Of a stretch of DNA of 36,667 bases, positions 1 to 9,046 are shown piece by piece. Under the pieces are notes generated by a model, which saw only the letters and a program-made list of their open reading frames with translations, did not search any database and was not told the DNA's origin. A program made the position numbers and the translations under genes. How positions within the stretch are numbered: the stretch's first letter is position 1; each line of letters starts with the position of its first letter. Source of the DNA: Alphaproteobacteria bacterium UBA2966. Lineage in GTDB: Bacteria > Pseudomonadota > Alphaproteobacteria > UBA2966. The DNA lies in the NCBI GenBank assembly GCA_002348365.1, contig DEBC01000031.1:46405-83071 (forward strand), given 5' to 3'.

Positions 1-1
1 A

Positions 2-607
2 ACAGTAGACATTCGAGGGTTTGCAGGCGATAAACACCGCTCAGTTGACGACACCCCGTTCGGCGGAGGCCCAGGAATGGTGCTACGCGCCGATATACTT
101 GCTAAATCGGTCGACAAAGCTGTGGCAATTGCGGGACCTGAGGTGCCAATTATCTACCTGAGCCCGCGTGGTCGACCCTTCGAGCAATCGACGGCAAGGG
201 CTTTGGCGCAGGGCGCGGGTGTGGTCTTGATTTGCGGCAGGTTTGAGGGGATTGACGAGAGGCTCCTCGAGGCCCGGCCAATCGAGGAGGTTAGTCTCGG
301 GGATTTTGTGCTATCGGGCGGCGAGCCGGCCGCAATTGCGGTTATCGACTCAGTGGTTCGCCTCTTGCCTGACGTGATCGGGGATCCGCAGTCGGCATGC
401 GACGATAGCTTTGAGAGAGGATTGTTGGAGTACCCGCAGTATACGCGGCCGCAGGAGTGGGAAGGGCGCAGCGTGCCGGAAGTTTTGCTTTCGGGGCATC
501 ACGAGCGAATTTCCCAATGGCGTCGCGAGCAGGCCGAACGGACAACGAGAACGCGCCGGCCGGATCTGTGGAAGCGGTATATGCGGGCGCGGGACGAATT
601 GAGGTGA
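2..607 (+). CDS. trmD: tRNA (guanine-N1-)-methyltransferase TrmD, 5' end missing
   Basis: TrmD uses SAM to methylate N1 of G37 in tRNAs with G36, which protects the reading frame. The gene runs in from the left edge: the frame is open from base 2, before the first ATG at 77, and the residues ahead of that ATG (KHRSVDDTPFGGGPGM) already match the TrmD core. The knotted SAM-binding region follows, with CGRFEGIDERL and the LGDFVLSGGE segment. The C-terminal tRNA-binding part ends in RRPDLWKRY plus a short tail. About 200 codons are present, so roughly the first 30-40 residues lie outside the window. The TGA stop is 5 nt before the rplS start, the usual rpsP-rimM-trmD-rplS operon order. Confidence 0.96.
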   Translation, partial: TVDIRGFAGDKHRSVDDTPFGGGPGMVLRADILAKSVDKAVAIAGPEVPIIYLSPRGRPFEQSTARALAQGAGVVLICGRFEGIDERLLEARPIEEVSLGDFVLSGGEPAAIAVIDSVVRLLPDVIGDPQSACDDSFERGLLEYPQYTRPQEWEGRSVPEVLLSGHHERISQWRREQAERTTRTRRPDLWKRYMRARDELR

Positions 608-612
608 GGACA

Positions 613-1053
613 ATGGACATATTGCAGAAATTCGAGGAAACCCAGGCCGAGAATATTCAGGCCGAACGTCCCGTACCTGAGTTCGGGCCCGGTGATACGG
701 TGCGTGTCATGGTCAAGGTCGTGGAAGGCACCCGTGAACGCTTGCAGGCATTTGAAGGTGTTTGCATCGGTCGGCGGAACCGGGGTCTCAACTCGGCATT
801 CACGGTGCGGAAGATCTCGTACGGCGAAGGGGTCGAGCGAATCTTCCAGCTTTATTCGCCGCAGATCGCGGATATTCAGGTTGTGCGCCGCGGTGATGTA
901 CGACGGGCCAAGCTCTACTACCTGCGCGGACTGCGTGGAAAGAAAGCACGCATTGCGGAAAAGCGGGATGATCGGCGATCCGCTGAACCCGGCCCGGCGC
1001 AGGCAACAGCGGATTCGGCAGCGGAGAGCGACGCCGCCTCAGATCAGGAATAA
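613..1053 (+). CDS. rplS: 50S ribosomal protein L19
   Basis: L19 sits at the interface of the 30S and 50S subunits. The start at 613 gives the standard N-terminus (MDILQKFEETQ) and has a GAGGTGAGGA ribosome-binding site that overlaps the trmD stop; upstream in-frame starts lie inside trmD. The core shows GDTVRVMVKVVEGTRERLQAFEG, the RNRGLNSAFTVRKIS segment and the end of the fold at YYLRGLRGKKARIAEK. The protein has 146 residues against about 115 in E. coli. The extra C-terminal tail is rich in Ala, Glu and Asp, as is common in Alphaproteobacteria. It is co-transcribed with trmD and probably with leuC, 44 nt downstream. Confidence 0.96.
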   Translation: MDILQKFEETQAENIQAERPVPEFGPGDTVRVMVKVVEGTRERLQAFEGVCIGRRNRGLNSAFTVRKISYGEGVERIFQLYSPQIADIQVVRRGDVRRAKLYYLRGLRGKKARIAEKRDDRRSAEPGPAQATADSAAESDAASDQE

Positions 1054-1097
1054 CACGGCCGGGCCCTGATGGGCCTTACCGCACGCTGGAGCGAATG

Positions 1098-2504
1098 ATG
1101 GCGAGTCCTCGGACCCTCCTTGACAAAATCTGGGAAAGCCACGTCGTCAATGTCGACGAGGATGGCGCTTATCTACTGTACATCGACCGTCACCTCGTCC
1201 ACGAGGTGACGAGTCCGCAAGCCTTCGCAGGTCTCCGCGTTGCGGGTCGGGCAGTGCGCCGACCGGATGCGACTCTGGCCGTGGCCGACCACAACGTCCC
1301 GACCACAGATCGTTCAGGCGGAATCGTCGAAGAAGACTCGCGGATTCAAGTAGAGACGCTCGAGGCGAATTGCAGCGAGTTCGGGATCGAATATTACGGC
1401 ATGGGCGATATCCGGCAGGGCATTGTCCACATCATCGGCCCCGAGCAGGGCATGACCCAGCCGGGTATGACCATTGTCTGTGGCGACTCCCACACCGCGA
1501 CGCACGGAGCATTTGGCGCTTTGGCCTTCGGCATCGGCACCTCCGAGGTCGAACACGTCCTAGCGACGCAAACCCTGATCCAGCAACGCCCCAAGAACAT
1601 GCGGATCACGGTCAATGGCCAACCCGGCTTTGGCGTTGAGGCCAAGGACATCATCCTGGCCGTGATCGGCCAGTTGGGCATTGCGGGCGGGAATGGTCAC
1701 ATCATCGAATATGCGGGTGACACGATCAGAAATCTCTCGATGGAAGGGCGGATGACGGTCTGCAACATGTCCATCGAGGCGGGCGCGCGCGCTGGCCTGG
1801 TCGCGCCCGACGAAACGACATTCGAGTATCTCAAGGGCAAACCCATGGCGCCCAAGGGAGGTGCCTGGGAGCAGGCCGTCACCAATTGGAGCACGCTGCC
1901 TTCAGACGCAGGTGCTGAATACGACACCGAGGTTGCCATAGACGCGGCCGAGATTGCGCCGCAAGTCACCTGGGGAACCAACCCGGAAGAAGTGCTGCCT
2001 GTCACCAGTTCGGTCCCCAGCCCGTCCGAGGCAAGTGACGAGGACCGCCAGAAAAAGTGGGCTCGCTCGCTCGAGTACATGGATCTCAAACCCGGCACGC
2101 CATTGACAGACGTCAAGATTGATCGCGTTTTCATCGGCTCGTGCACGAACGGGCGAATCGAGGATTTGCGAGCTGCGGCGACGGTCGCCAAGGGTCGAAA
2201 AGTGGCCTCTCATGTTGGTGCCATGGTGGTTCCGGGTTCCGGGCTGGTCAAATACCAGGCTGAGGAGGAAGGCCTCGACAAGATTTTCGCTGAAGCCGGC
2301 TTCGAGTGGCGCGAACCGGGATGTTCCATGTGCCTCGCTATGAACGCGGACCGGCTCGACCCAGGCGAGCGTTGCGCCTCGACCTCGAATCGCAATTTCG
2401 AGGGGCGGCAAGGACGCGGCGGCCGGACGCATCTGATGAGTCCAGCCATGGCGGCAGCGGCGGCGGTCACCGGTCGCCTGGCTGACGTACGCGACCTGAC
2501 CTAA
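1098..2504 (+). CDS. leuC: 3-isopropylmalate dehydratase large subunit LeuC
   Basis: LeuC with LeuD isomerises 2-isopropylmalate to 3-isopropylmalate in leucine synthesis, using a 4Fe-4S cluster. The aconitase-family signatures are present: DHNVPTTD near residue 55, CGDSHTATHGAFGALAFGIG, and the three cluster cysteines at about 349 (SCTNGRIEDL), 409 and 412 (GCSMCLAMN). The length of 468 residues matches the family. Two ATGs in tandem (1095 and 1098) follow a GGAG at 1088-1091; the second has the better spacing and was chosen. leuD begins 11 nt after the stop, so the two subunits are translated from one message. Confidence 0.97.
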   Translation: MASPRTLLDKIWESHVVNVDEDGAYLLYIDRHLVHEVTSPQAFAGLRVAGRAVRRPDATLAVADHNVPTTDRSGGIVEEDSRIQVETLEANCSEFGIEYYGMGDIRQGIVHIIGPEQGMTQPGMTIVCGDSHTATHGAFGALAFGIGTSEVEHVLATQTLIQQRPKNMRITVNGQPGFGVEAKDIILAVIGQLGIAGGNGHIIEYAGDTIRNLSMEGRMTVCNMSIEAGARAGLVAPDETTFEYLKGKPMAPKGGAWEQAVTNWSTLPSDAGAEYDTEVAIDAAEIAPQVTWGTNPEEVLPVTSSVPSPSEASDEDRQKKWARSLEYMDLKPGTPLTDVKIDRVFIGSCTNGRIEDLRAAATVAKGRKVASHVGAMVVPGSGLVKYQAEEEGLDKIFAEAGFEWREPGCSMCLAMNADRLDPGERCASTSNRNFEGRQGRGGRTHLMSPAMAAAAAVTGRLADVRDLT

Positions 2505-2515
2505 GGGAGAGAGTG

Positions 2516-3139
2516 ATGGAAGAATTCACGACTTTGACCGGTGTCGCGGCGCCGCTGCCGATGGTTAACATCGACACGGACGCCATCATTCCCAAACAGT
2601 TCCTCACGACCATCAAGCGTACCGGCCTGGGTGCCCATCTTTTCAATGACCTGCGCTTCGACGAGGAGGGCAACGAACGGCCTGACTTCGTTCTCAACAA
2701 GCCACCGTACCGCGAATCGAAAGTGCTGGTCGCTTTCGACAATTTCGGCTGCGGCTCAAGCCGCGAACACGCGCCATGGGCGCTCTCCGACTTCGGTATT
2801 CGTTGCATTATCGCGCCGAATTTCGCCGATATCTTCTACAACAACTGCTTCAAGAACGGGATTTTGCCGATCGCGCTTCCCAAGGAGACTGTCAGTCGCT
2901 TGATGGAGGTCGCGGAGAGAGGATCAAACGCGACGCTTTCCATCGACCTGGAAGCGCAGGAAATCTCCGATCCAGACGGTAATATTGTCTCGTTTGATAT
3001 CGATCCGTTCCGGAAGTACTGCCTCTTGAACGGCCTTGACGATATTGGCCTGACCATGGAGAAGGCCAACTCCATCGACGAGTTTGAGGGTTCGCAACGG
3101 GCAAACCAGCCCTGGCTCTACGGCGCAGCGGGCTCCTAG
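2516..3139 (+). CDS. leuD: 3-isopropylmalate dehydratase small subunit LeuD
   Basis: LeuD is the small, swivelling subunit of isopropylmalate isomerase and partners the LeuC encoded just upstream. Family signatures are NIDTDAIIPKQFL near the N-terminus, FGCGSSREHAPWAL around residues 77-90 and FADIFYNNCFKNGILPI. The length of 207 residues is typical. The ATG at 2516 lies 5 nt after AAGGGAGA; a GTG at 2513 in the same frame is possible but less likely. The gene ends 44 nt before leuB, so leuC, leuD and leuB probably form one operon. Confidence 0.97.
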   Translation: MEEFTTLTGVAAPLPMVNIDTDAIIPKQFLTTIKRTGLGAHLFNDLRFDEEGNERPDFVLNKPPYRESKVLVAFDNFGCGSSREHAPWALSDFGIRCIIAPNFADIFYNNCFKNGILPIALPKETVSRLMEVAERGSNATLSIDLEAQEISDPDGNIVSFDIDPFRKYCLLNGLDDIGLTMEKANSIDEFEGSQRANQPWLYGAAGS

Positions 3140-3183
3140 AACAGACACAACCCGGCATTGATTGCCAGAAATGCGGAACCAGT

Positions 3184-4296
3184 ATGGCGTCGAATAAGAA
3201 CATCCTCTTTCTCCCGGGTGACGGAATCGGGCCGGAAGTCATGGCGGAGGTCCGGCGAATACTGGATTGGCTGGAATCGAAGCGGGCTGTCGGGTTCGAT
3301 ATCAATGAAGGACTCGTCGGGGGCGCCTCATATGACGCCCACGGTACGCCACTGACCGACGACACTCTAGATGCAGCAATGAACGCTGACGCGGTGATGT
3401 TCGGAGCCGTGGGCGGCCCCAAATGGGATGATCTCGATTTCTCGTTGAAGCCGGAACGGGGGCTGCTGAAGCTGCGCAAAGAGATGGATTTATTCGCCAA
3501 CCTGCGGCCGGCGATCGTTTTCGAAGCCCTGGCGGAAGCGTCCACGTTGAAGAAGGAGATTGTCGCCGGACTCGACATCATGATCGTGCGCGAACTGACC
3601 GGCGGCATTTATTTCGGTGAACCGCGCGGCATTGAAAGGCTCGCGGACGGAACCCGGAGAGGCGTTAACACCCAGGTTTACACGACCCCCGAAATAGAGC
3701 GGGTGGCCCGTGTCGGCTTCGAACTGGCCGCCAAGCGCAACAAACGCGTTTGTTCGGCGGAAAAAGCCAACGTCATGGAGTCGGGCATCCTCTGGCGTGA
3801 AGACGTACAGCGTATTCATGACGAGGAGTATCCGGAGATCGAACTGACCCATATGTATGCCGACAATGCGGCGATGCAGCTAGTTCGCGATCCCAAACAG
3901 TTCGATGTCATCGTCACGGACAATCTGTTCGGCGACATCTTGTCGGATGAAGCGGCCATGCTGACTGGTTCGTTGGGCATGTTGCCGAGCGCTTCCCTGG
4001 GCGCCGCGGACGAAATGGGGCAACGGCGTGCCCTCTACGAGCCGGTCCACGGCAGCGCACCCGACATTACGGGCCAGGGTCTGGCCAATCCATTGGCCTG
4101 CGTCCTGAGCCTGGCAATGATGCTGCGGTACTCATTCGATCTGGCAGGCGAGGCCGACCTCATCGAATCCGCCGTGTCCAACGTCCTGTCGGGAGGCCTT
4201 CGGACCGCGGATATCATGCAGCCGGGCAAGGCCAAAGTTTCGACGAGCGTCATGGGCGATGCGCTGATCCGGGAGCTCGACAAAATCGGGGCCTAG
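3184..4296 (+). CDS. leuB: 3-isopropylmalate dehydrogenase LeuB
   Basis: LeuB oxidises and decarboxylates 3-isopropylmalate to 2-ketoisocaproate with NAD+. The N-terminal LPGDGIGPEVMAEV motif and the Mg/NAD region (NLFGDILSDEAAMLTGSLG, then EPVHGSAPDITGQGLANP) are characteristic. The residues between (RELTGGIYFGEPRG) include the active-site Tyr. The length of 370 is normal. The start has only a weak ribosome-binding site and is chosen from the family N-terminus. The gene follows leuD directly and is separated from asd by 51 nt that contain a perfect palindrome. Confidence 0.97.
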   Translation: MASNKNILFLPGDGIGPEVMAEVRRILDWLESKRAVGFDINEGLVGGASYDAHGTPLTDDTLDAAMNADAVMFGAVGGPKWDDLDFSLKPERGLLKLRKEMDLFANLRPAIVFEALAEASTLKKEIVAGLDIMIVRELTGGIYFGEPRGIERLADGTRRGVNTQVYTTPEIERVARVGFELAAKRNKRVCSAEKANVMESGILWREDVQRIHDEEYPEIELTHMYADNAAMQLVRDPKQFDVIVTDNLFGDILSDEAAMLTGSLGMLPSASLGAADEMGQRRALYEPVHGSAPDITGQGLANPLACVLSLAMMLRYSFDLAGEADLIESAVSNVLSGGLRTADIMQPGKAKVSTSVMGDALIRELDKIGA

Positions 4297-4311
4297 CAAT
4301 TCGGCTCGATC

Positions 4312-4329
4312 GTCACGATATATCGTGAC
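4312..4329. promoter_or_regulatory. Perfect 18-bp palindrome between leuB and asd
   Basis: GTCACGATATATCGTGAC is an exact inverted repeat with no central spacer. It lies 15 nt after the leuB stop and 18 nt before the asd start. The full dyad symmetry without a loop fits a dimeric regulator site better than a terminator, and no T-run follows. The protein that would bind is not identifiable from the sequence. Confidence 0.4.
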
Positions 4330-4347
4330 CACTAAGGGAAATGAGTC

Positions 4348-5394
4348 ATGGGTTACAAAGTCGCTGTCGTAGGCGCGACCGGAAACGTCGGTCGCGAAAT
4401 GCTGCAAGTTCTCTCGGAACGCGGTTTCCCGATCGATGAGATCGCCGCGGTTGCCTCAGAGCGCTCGGCCGGCAGAGAGGTTTCGTTTGGTGATGACGAG
4501 GTGCTCAAGGTCCAGGACCTGGAGAACTTCGACTTTTCTGGGTTCGACATCGCGTTGTTTTCGCCCGGGGGTGAAGTCTCAGCGGTCCATGCACCACGTG
4601 CAGCGAAAGCGGGATGCGTTGTCATCGACAATACGTCCCATTTCCGCATGGACCCCGACGTCCCGCTGGTCGTCCCCGAGGTGAACGCCGACGCCGTCGC
4701 CGGATATACGAAACGCAATATCATCGCCAATCCGAACTGCAGCACGATCCAGATGGTCGTCGCCCTGAAGCCGTTACACGAAGAAGCAAAGATTAAGCGA
4801 GTCGTCGTGGCGACCTATCAATCGGTCTCGGGAGCAGGCAACGCGGCGATGGATGAGTTGTTCGAGCAGACCAAGGCGATTTACGTCAATGATCCGCTCG
4901 AGCCGAAGGAATTCACGAAGCAGATTGCCTTCAACGTTATTCCGCACATTCAGGACTTCATGGATGATGGTTCCACGAAGGAAGAATGGAAGATGGTCGC
5001 GGAAACCAAGAAAATCCTGGATCCCAAGATCATGATTACGGCCACGTGTGCTCGGGTCCCCGTGTTCGTCGGACATTCGGAGGCCGTGAACATCGAATTC
5101 GAGAATCCGATCACGGCACAGCGCGCTCGCGAGATCCTTCGTGAGTCGCCTGGCATCATGCTCGTCGACACGCGCGAAGACGGAGGATACATCACCCCGG
5201 TGGAAGCGACCGGCGAGTACGCCACCTATGTAAGCCGTGTCCGGGAAGATCCCACGGTGGAAAACGGTCTCAATATCTGGGTGGTTGCGGACAATTTACG
5301 GAAGGGTGCGGCGCTCAACTCGGTGCAGATCGCCGAAGTATTGGTCAACCGTCACCTTTCAAACGTGGTTCCTGAGGCGGCCAGTACGGCATAG
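4348..5394 (+). CDS. asd: Aspartate-semialdehyde dehydrogenase
   Basis: Asd reduces aspartyl phosphate to aspartate semialdehyde with NADPH, the shared step to lysine, threonine, methionine and diaminopimelate. The NADP-binding GATGNVGREML motif opens the protein. The catalytic cysteine is about residue 131 in NPNCSTIQMV, followed by YQSVSGAGNAAMDEL. The C-terminal CARVPVFVGHSEAVNIEF segment contains the active-site Arg and His. The length of 348 is typical of the alphaproteobacterial form. The ATG at 4348 follows TAAGGGA with good spacing; an out-of-frame ATG at 4341 was ignored. Asd after leuB is a common order in Rhodospirillales. Confidence 0.97.
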   Translation: MGYKVAVVGATGNVGREMLQVLSERGFPIDEIAAVASERSAGREVSFGDDEVLKVQDLENFDFSGFDIALFSPGGEVSAVHAPRAAKAGCVVIDNTSHFRMDPDVPLVVPEVNADAVAGYTKRNIIANPNCSTIQMVVALKPLHEEAKIKRVVVATYQSVSGAGNAAMDELFEQTKAIYVNDPLEPKEFTKQIAFNVIPHIQDFMDDGSTKEEWKMVAETKKILDPKIMITATCARVPVFVGHSEAVNIEFENPITAQRAREILRESPGIMLVDTREDGGYITPVEATGEYATYVSRVREDPTVENGLNIWVVADNLRKGAALNSVQIAEVLVNRHLSNVVPEAASTA

Positions 5395-5418
5395 CAACCT
5401 TCGGTGGGCGGGACGCGC

Positions 5419-6270
5419 TCAGGCGACCTGTACGACCTCGAAAATCTGTGACGGCGCAACGATCTCATTCTGCGCTGGGATGAGCTCCAGCACGTCGGAC
5501 CTTGCTGCCACTGTTGCTGCCAGGATTCCGTATGTCGATGCGGTTGCAAGTCGCAGTGCAGCCGTGATGTCTCGATCGAGCATGAAATTGCCGAGGAGCA
5601 AGGCCGCAAACAGATCCCCCGCTCCAAACAAGCCGCCGGAAAGGCGCGGGGTCGTCACCAGCCAAGCGCCCGCCTCGCCGGCCGCCAGAGTGCCGATCCT
5701 GTCAACAGCCACTTCCGACACCGACAAGGATGTGACAACAACCTGCTTTGGGCCCCGGTCGCGAACCTGGTCGCAGGCAGCAAGGGCGTCTGACAACGAG
5801 CCGAGGGGGTGTCCCACCAAGTACTCGGTTTCAAACTGATTTGGCGTGATGATGTCGGCAGACGGTATCAGCTGATCGCGAATAAAATGCCGAAGATCCT
5901 CTGAAACGAAGAAGCCGTCCTGCTCGTGGCCCATGACCGGATCGCAGCACACGATGAGCCCGGGGTTACCCGTTCTCGCCATCCGAATGGCTTCCTGGAC
6001 AGCCTGCCCCGATTCCATGTTCCCCAGATACCCTGAGAGCACGGCGTCGCAACGTCGCAGGTAGCCCTGCTCGTCAAGGCCCTGTGCCAGATCGCGAATT
6101 TGTGCAGGATCGACAACGCGCCCGCGAAAACCCCCATGCTTTGGATGATTTGAGAACAGAACCGTTGGAATCCCCCAGACTTCATGCCCGAGGCGTTGCA
6201 GCGGAAAGATCGCCGCGGAGTTGCCGACGTGCCCATAAACCACGTGGGATTGCAGGGAGAATATGTTCAC
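5419..6270 (-). CDS. pdxY: Pyridoxal kinase
   Basis: This ribokinase-fold enzyme phosphorylates pyridoxal to PLP in vitamin B6 salvage. The N-terminus after the GTG at 6270 reads (M)NIFSLQSHVVYGHVGNSAA, the hallmark of PdxY. It is followed by the conserved HPKHGGFRG lid segment and the C-terminal GAGDLFAALLLGNFM anion-hole motif whose Asp is the catalytic base. The open frame extends further upstream, but those residues do not resemble the family, so the GTG was chosen; it gives 283 residues. The gene converges with asd, 24 nt apart, and diverges from sdhC. Confidence 0.93.
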   Translation of the reverse strand: MNIFSLQSHVVYGHVGNSAAIFPLQRLGHEVWGIPTVLFSNHPKHGGFRGRVVDPAQIRDLAQGLDEQGYLRRCDAVLSGYLGNMESGQAVQEAIRMARTGNPGLIVCCDPVMGHEQDGFFVSEDLRHFIRDQLIPSADIITPNQFETEYLVGHPLGSLSDALAACDQVRDRGPKQVVVTSLSVSEVAVDRIGTLAAGEAGAWLVTTPRLSGGLFGAGDLFAALLLGNFMLDRDITAALRLATASTYGILAATVAARSDVLELIPAQNEIVAPSQIFEVVQVA

Positions 6271-6344
6271 TTGGAGAATTCCGTCATCGTACGTCGTTGT
6301 GGTGAGGAAAGCGTTCGGCAGGCAATGAGGATTCCTTCCTCGCG

Positions 6345-6373
6345 TTGACTTGGGCCGGACCAAGGTCTTAAAT
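6345..6373 (+). promoter_or_regulatory. Likely sigma70-type promoter of sdhCDAB
   Basis: TTGACT (6345-6350) and TTAAAT (6368-6373) are separated by exactly 17 nt and lie about 55 nt upstream of the sdhC start. The -35 matches consensus at 5 of 6 positions and the -10 at 4 of 6. No other pair as good was seen in the pdxY-sdhC intergenic region. Confidence 0.55.
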
Positions 6374-6428
6374 CGACGCATATTTTTGGCGACGGTATGT
6401 CGCCCAGCGTACGCGGAGGCACACAACT

Positions 6429-6824
6429 ATGGCCCAGGTCGAAAGGCCACTTTCCCCGCACCTACAAGTCTACAAGCCGCAACTCACCTCTGTATTGTCC
6501 ATCCTGCACCGCATCACCGGCGTGGGACTGGGAGTCGGAACGCTTTTGCTGGCCTGGTGGCTTGTCTCAGCCGCATACGGACCCGATCATTTTGAAGTCT
6601 CTCAGGCCTTTATCGCGTCGTGGTTCGGCCGCCTGCTGCTGTTTGGATTCACCTATTCTCTGTTCTACCACCTGTGCAACGGCATTCGGCATCTGTTCTG
6701 GGATGCCGGCTGGGGCTTCGAACTCAAAGCCGCCTATTCGTCAGGCTGGCTCGTCGTCATCGCCTCCATAGGACTCACCGTCGCCAGCTGGATCGCCGGT
6801 TATGCGAGTGGGGGTGCGCTATGA
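6429..6824 (+). CDS. sdhC: Succinate dehydrogenase cytochrome b556 subunit
   Basis: SdhC anchors complex II to the inner membrane and helps bind heme b and ubiquinone. The N-terminal RPLSPHLQVYKPQLTSVLSI and HRITG signatures are diagnostic. Three hydrophobic segments follow (about residues 32-50, 68-88 and 106-126). The HLCNGIRHLFWD motif between the second and third carries the expected heme-ligand His. The length of 131 is normal. Its TGA overlaps the sdhD ATG (ATGA), implying coupled translation. It is the first gene of sdhCDAB. Confidence 0.96.
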   Translation: MAQVERPLSPHLQVYKPQLTSVLSILHRITGVGLGVGTLLLAWWLVSAAYGPDHFEVSQAFIASWFGRLLLFGFTYSLFYHLCNGIRHLFWDAGWGFELKAAYSSGWLVVIASIGLTVASWIAGYASGGAL

Positions 6825-7201
6825 GCCACCGCACACCCGCTGGCCGGGTTCATGGCCTTGGCAGCGCTCAGCACGGCGTTGACCACTGGTGGGGGCAGCG
6901 CCTGACGGCACTGGCGCTCGTTCCGCTGGTCATTTGGTTTTGTATCTCCCTGGTCGGCCTGGTCGGCGCCGATCACGCCACATTCACAAAATGGCTTTCA
7001 ACTCCGGGCCGGGCAGTGACCATGCTCCTGCTCATTCTGGCGACCTTCTACCATATGAAATTGGGATTGCAGGTGGTGATCGAGGACTACGTCCACTCCC
7101 GCGGATGGAATATCACGCTGCTCGTCTTGAACAGCTTTGCATGTGTGTTGCTCGGTACGGCGTCCGCCTTCGCCGTGATCAAAGTGGCGCTTGGAGGTTG
7201 A
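6821..7201 (+). CDS. sdhD: Succinate dehydrogenase hydrophobic membrane anchor subunit
   Basis: SdhD pairs with SdhC to hold heme b and form the quinone site of complex II. The start at 6821 overlaps the sdhC stop and gives the usual short cytoplasmic lead (MSHRTPAGRVHGLGS) before three membrane helices. The WWGQRLTALALVPL segment is typical. In FYHMKLGLQVVIEDYVH the His is the expected heme ligand and the DY pair includes the quinone-site Tyr. The length of 126 residues is normal. Confidence 0.95.
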   Translation: MSHRTPAGRVHGLGSAQHGVDHWWGQRLTALALVPLVIWFCISLVGLVGADHATFTKWLSTPGRAVTMLLLILATFYHMKLGLQVVIEDYVHSRGWNITLLVLNSFACVLLGTASAFAVIKVALGG

Positions 7202-7205
7202 TGGT

Positions 7206-8996
7206 ATGACCGAGGCGTACGACGTCCAGGACCACTACTACGACGCAGTAATCGTCGGCGCCGGCGGTGCTGGCCTGCGCTCGACTTTGGGGATGGCTCA
7301 TGCCGGCCTAAAAACTGCCTGTATCACCAAGGTTTTCCCAACCCGCAGCCACACCGTGGCGGCACAGGGCGGCATGTCGGCCGCGCTGGGGAACATGGGC
7401 GATGACGACTGGCGCTGGCACATGTTCGACACGGTCAAAGGTTCAGACTGGCTGGGCGACCAGGACGCGATCGAATACATGTGCCGCGAAGGACCCGCCG
7501 CAGTCATAGAACTAGAGCATTTCGGTGTGCCGTTTTCGCGTACGCCCGAAGGCAAGATTTATCAGCGGGCGTTCGGTGGCATGACGACCCAGTATGGCGA
7601 AGGAATCGCCCAGCGCACATGCGCTGCTGCGGATCGGACTGGCCACGCCATCCTCCACACCCTTTACCAGCAGTCCCTGAGACACAACGCCGAGTTCTTC
7701 GTCGAGTATTTCGTGATCGACCTGATCATGGATGACGAAGGCGTGTGTCGCGGTGTGGTCTGTTGGAACCTGGACGATGGAACGATTCACAGGTTCCGCG
7801 CACATGTCGTCGTGTTGGCGACTGGCGGTTACGGCCGGACCTACTTCTCCTGTACGTCAGCCCATACTTGCACCGGCGATGGTAATGCCATGGTTCTGCG
7901 GTCGGGCCTGCCGCTACAGGATATGGAATTCGTTCAGTTCCATCCGACGGGTATCTATGGGGCGGGCTGCCTGATCACAGAAGGTGCGCGTGGTGAGGGT
8001 GGCTATCTCGTGAATTCCGAGAACGAACGTTTCATGGAGCGCTACGCCCCGTCGGCCAAAGACCTGGCCTCCCGCGATGTCGTGAGCCGGGCCATGACGA
8101 TCGAAATTCGAGAAGGCCGAGGCGTTGGCCCCGAGAGTGACCACATTTTCCTGCATCTCGACCACCTTGATCCCGACGTTCTGGAGGAGCGTCTGCCGGG
8201 CATCTCGGAGAGCGCACGAATTTTCTCTGGTGTTGATGTCACGAAGGAGCCGATACCGGTCTTACCGACCGTCCACTACAACATGGGCGGCATTCCCACC
8301 AATTATCACGGGGAAGTGGTCACCCTTAAGGATGGCGACCCCGACTCCATTGTCCCGGGTCTGATGGCTATCGGCGAGGCTGCGTGCGTGTCCGTGCACG
8401 GGGCCAATCGCCTGGGTTCGAATTCACTTCTCGACATCGTGGTATTCGGCCGCGCCGCGGCGCTTAAAGCCGCAGAAAATGTGCGGTCGGGCTCACCCCA
8501 TAAAACCCTGACCAACGGCGCCGGCGAGCAAGCGCTCGAGCGGCTCGACAAGTACCGCCATGTCAGCGGCGGCACCCCGACCGCGCAAATCCGCCTCAAC
8601 ATGCAGCGCGTCATGCAGACCAACTGTGCCGTGTTCCGCACCGGCGAGATCCTCGACGAAGGCAAGAAGCTGATTGCGGACGTCGTCGCCTCCATGGACG
8701 ACATCGGCGTTACCGATCGCTCCCTGGTCTGGAATTCAGACCTCGTCGAGACGCTGGAACTGGAGAATCTGCTGCAGCAGGCCGTGGTGACTTTGCATTC
8801 TGCCGTCAATCGACAGGAAAGCCGCGGCGCGCATGCTCGAGAAGACTATTCAGAGCGAGATGACGAAGAGTGGATGAAGCACACGCTCAGCTGGCTGGAT
8901 GAAAAGTATGACGTCACGCTCGACTATCGCCCCGTGCACACCTACACGATGAGCGATGATGTCCAGCACTTCCCGCCGCAAGCACGGGTGTACTGA
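7206..8996 (+). CDS. sdhA: Succinate dehydrogenase flavoprotein subunit
   Basis: SdhA carries covalent FAD and oxidises succinate to fumarate. The Rossmann motif VGAGGAGLR is at residues 17-25 and the FAD-linking His is His49 in PTRSHTVAAQGG. The active-site loop (FGGMTTQYG), the HPTGI and TEGARGEGG segments, and the C-terminal SVHGANRLGSNSLLD are all present. The ATG at 7206 has GGAGG 8 nt upstream and was preferred over a TTG at 7191 in the same frame. The 596 residues match the family. The start lies 4 nt after the sdhD stop. Confidence 0.97.
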   Translation: MTEAYDVQDHYYDAVIVGAGGAGLRSTLGMAHAGLKTACITKVFPTRSHTVAAQGGMSAALGNMGDDDWRWHMFDTVKGSDWLGDQDAIEYMCREGPAAVIELEHFGVPFSRTPEGKIYQRAFGGMTTQYGEGIAQRTCAAADRTGHAILHTLYQQSLRHNAEFFVEYFVIDLIMDDEGVCRGVVCWNLDDGTIHRFRAHVVVLATGGYGRTYFSCTSAHTCTGDGNAMVLRSGLPLQDMEFVQFHPTGIYGAGCLITEGARGEGGYLVNSENERFMERYAPSAKDLASRDVVSRAMTIEIREGRGVGPESDHIFLHLDHLDPDVLEERLPGISESARIFSGVDVTKEPIPVLPTVHYNMGGIPTNYHGEVVTLKDGDPDSIVPGLMAIGEAACVSVHGANRLGSNSLLDIVVFGRAAALKAAENVRSGSPHKTLTNGAGEQALERLDKYRHVSGGTPTAQIRLNMQRVMQTNCAVFRTGEILDEGKKLIADVVASMDDIGVTDRSLVWNSDLVETLELENLLQQAVVTLHSAVNRQESRGAHAREDYSERDDEEWMKHTLSWLDEKYDVTLDYRPVHTYTMSDDVQHFPPQARVY

Positions 8997-9046
8997 GTTG
9001 CGTGAGGGCATACGCTTGAGATGTGTAATGGCAATTAGAGGACGTC

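Noticed and set aside
457..612. Longer N-terminus for L19 starting inside trmD
   Set aside because: The residues before MDILQKF do not match L19, and a good ribosome-binding site precedes 613.
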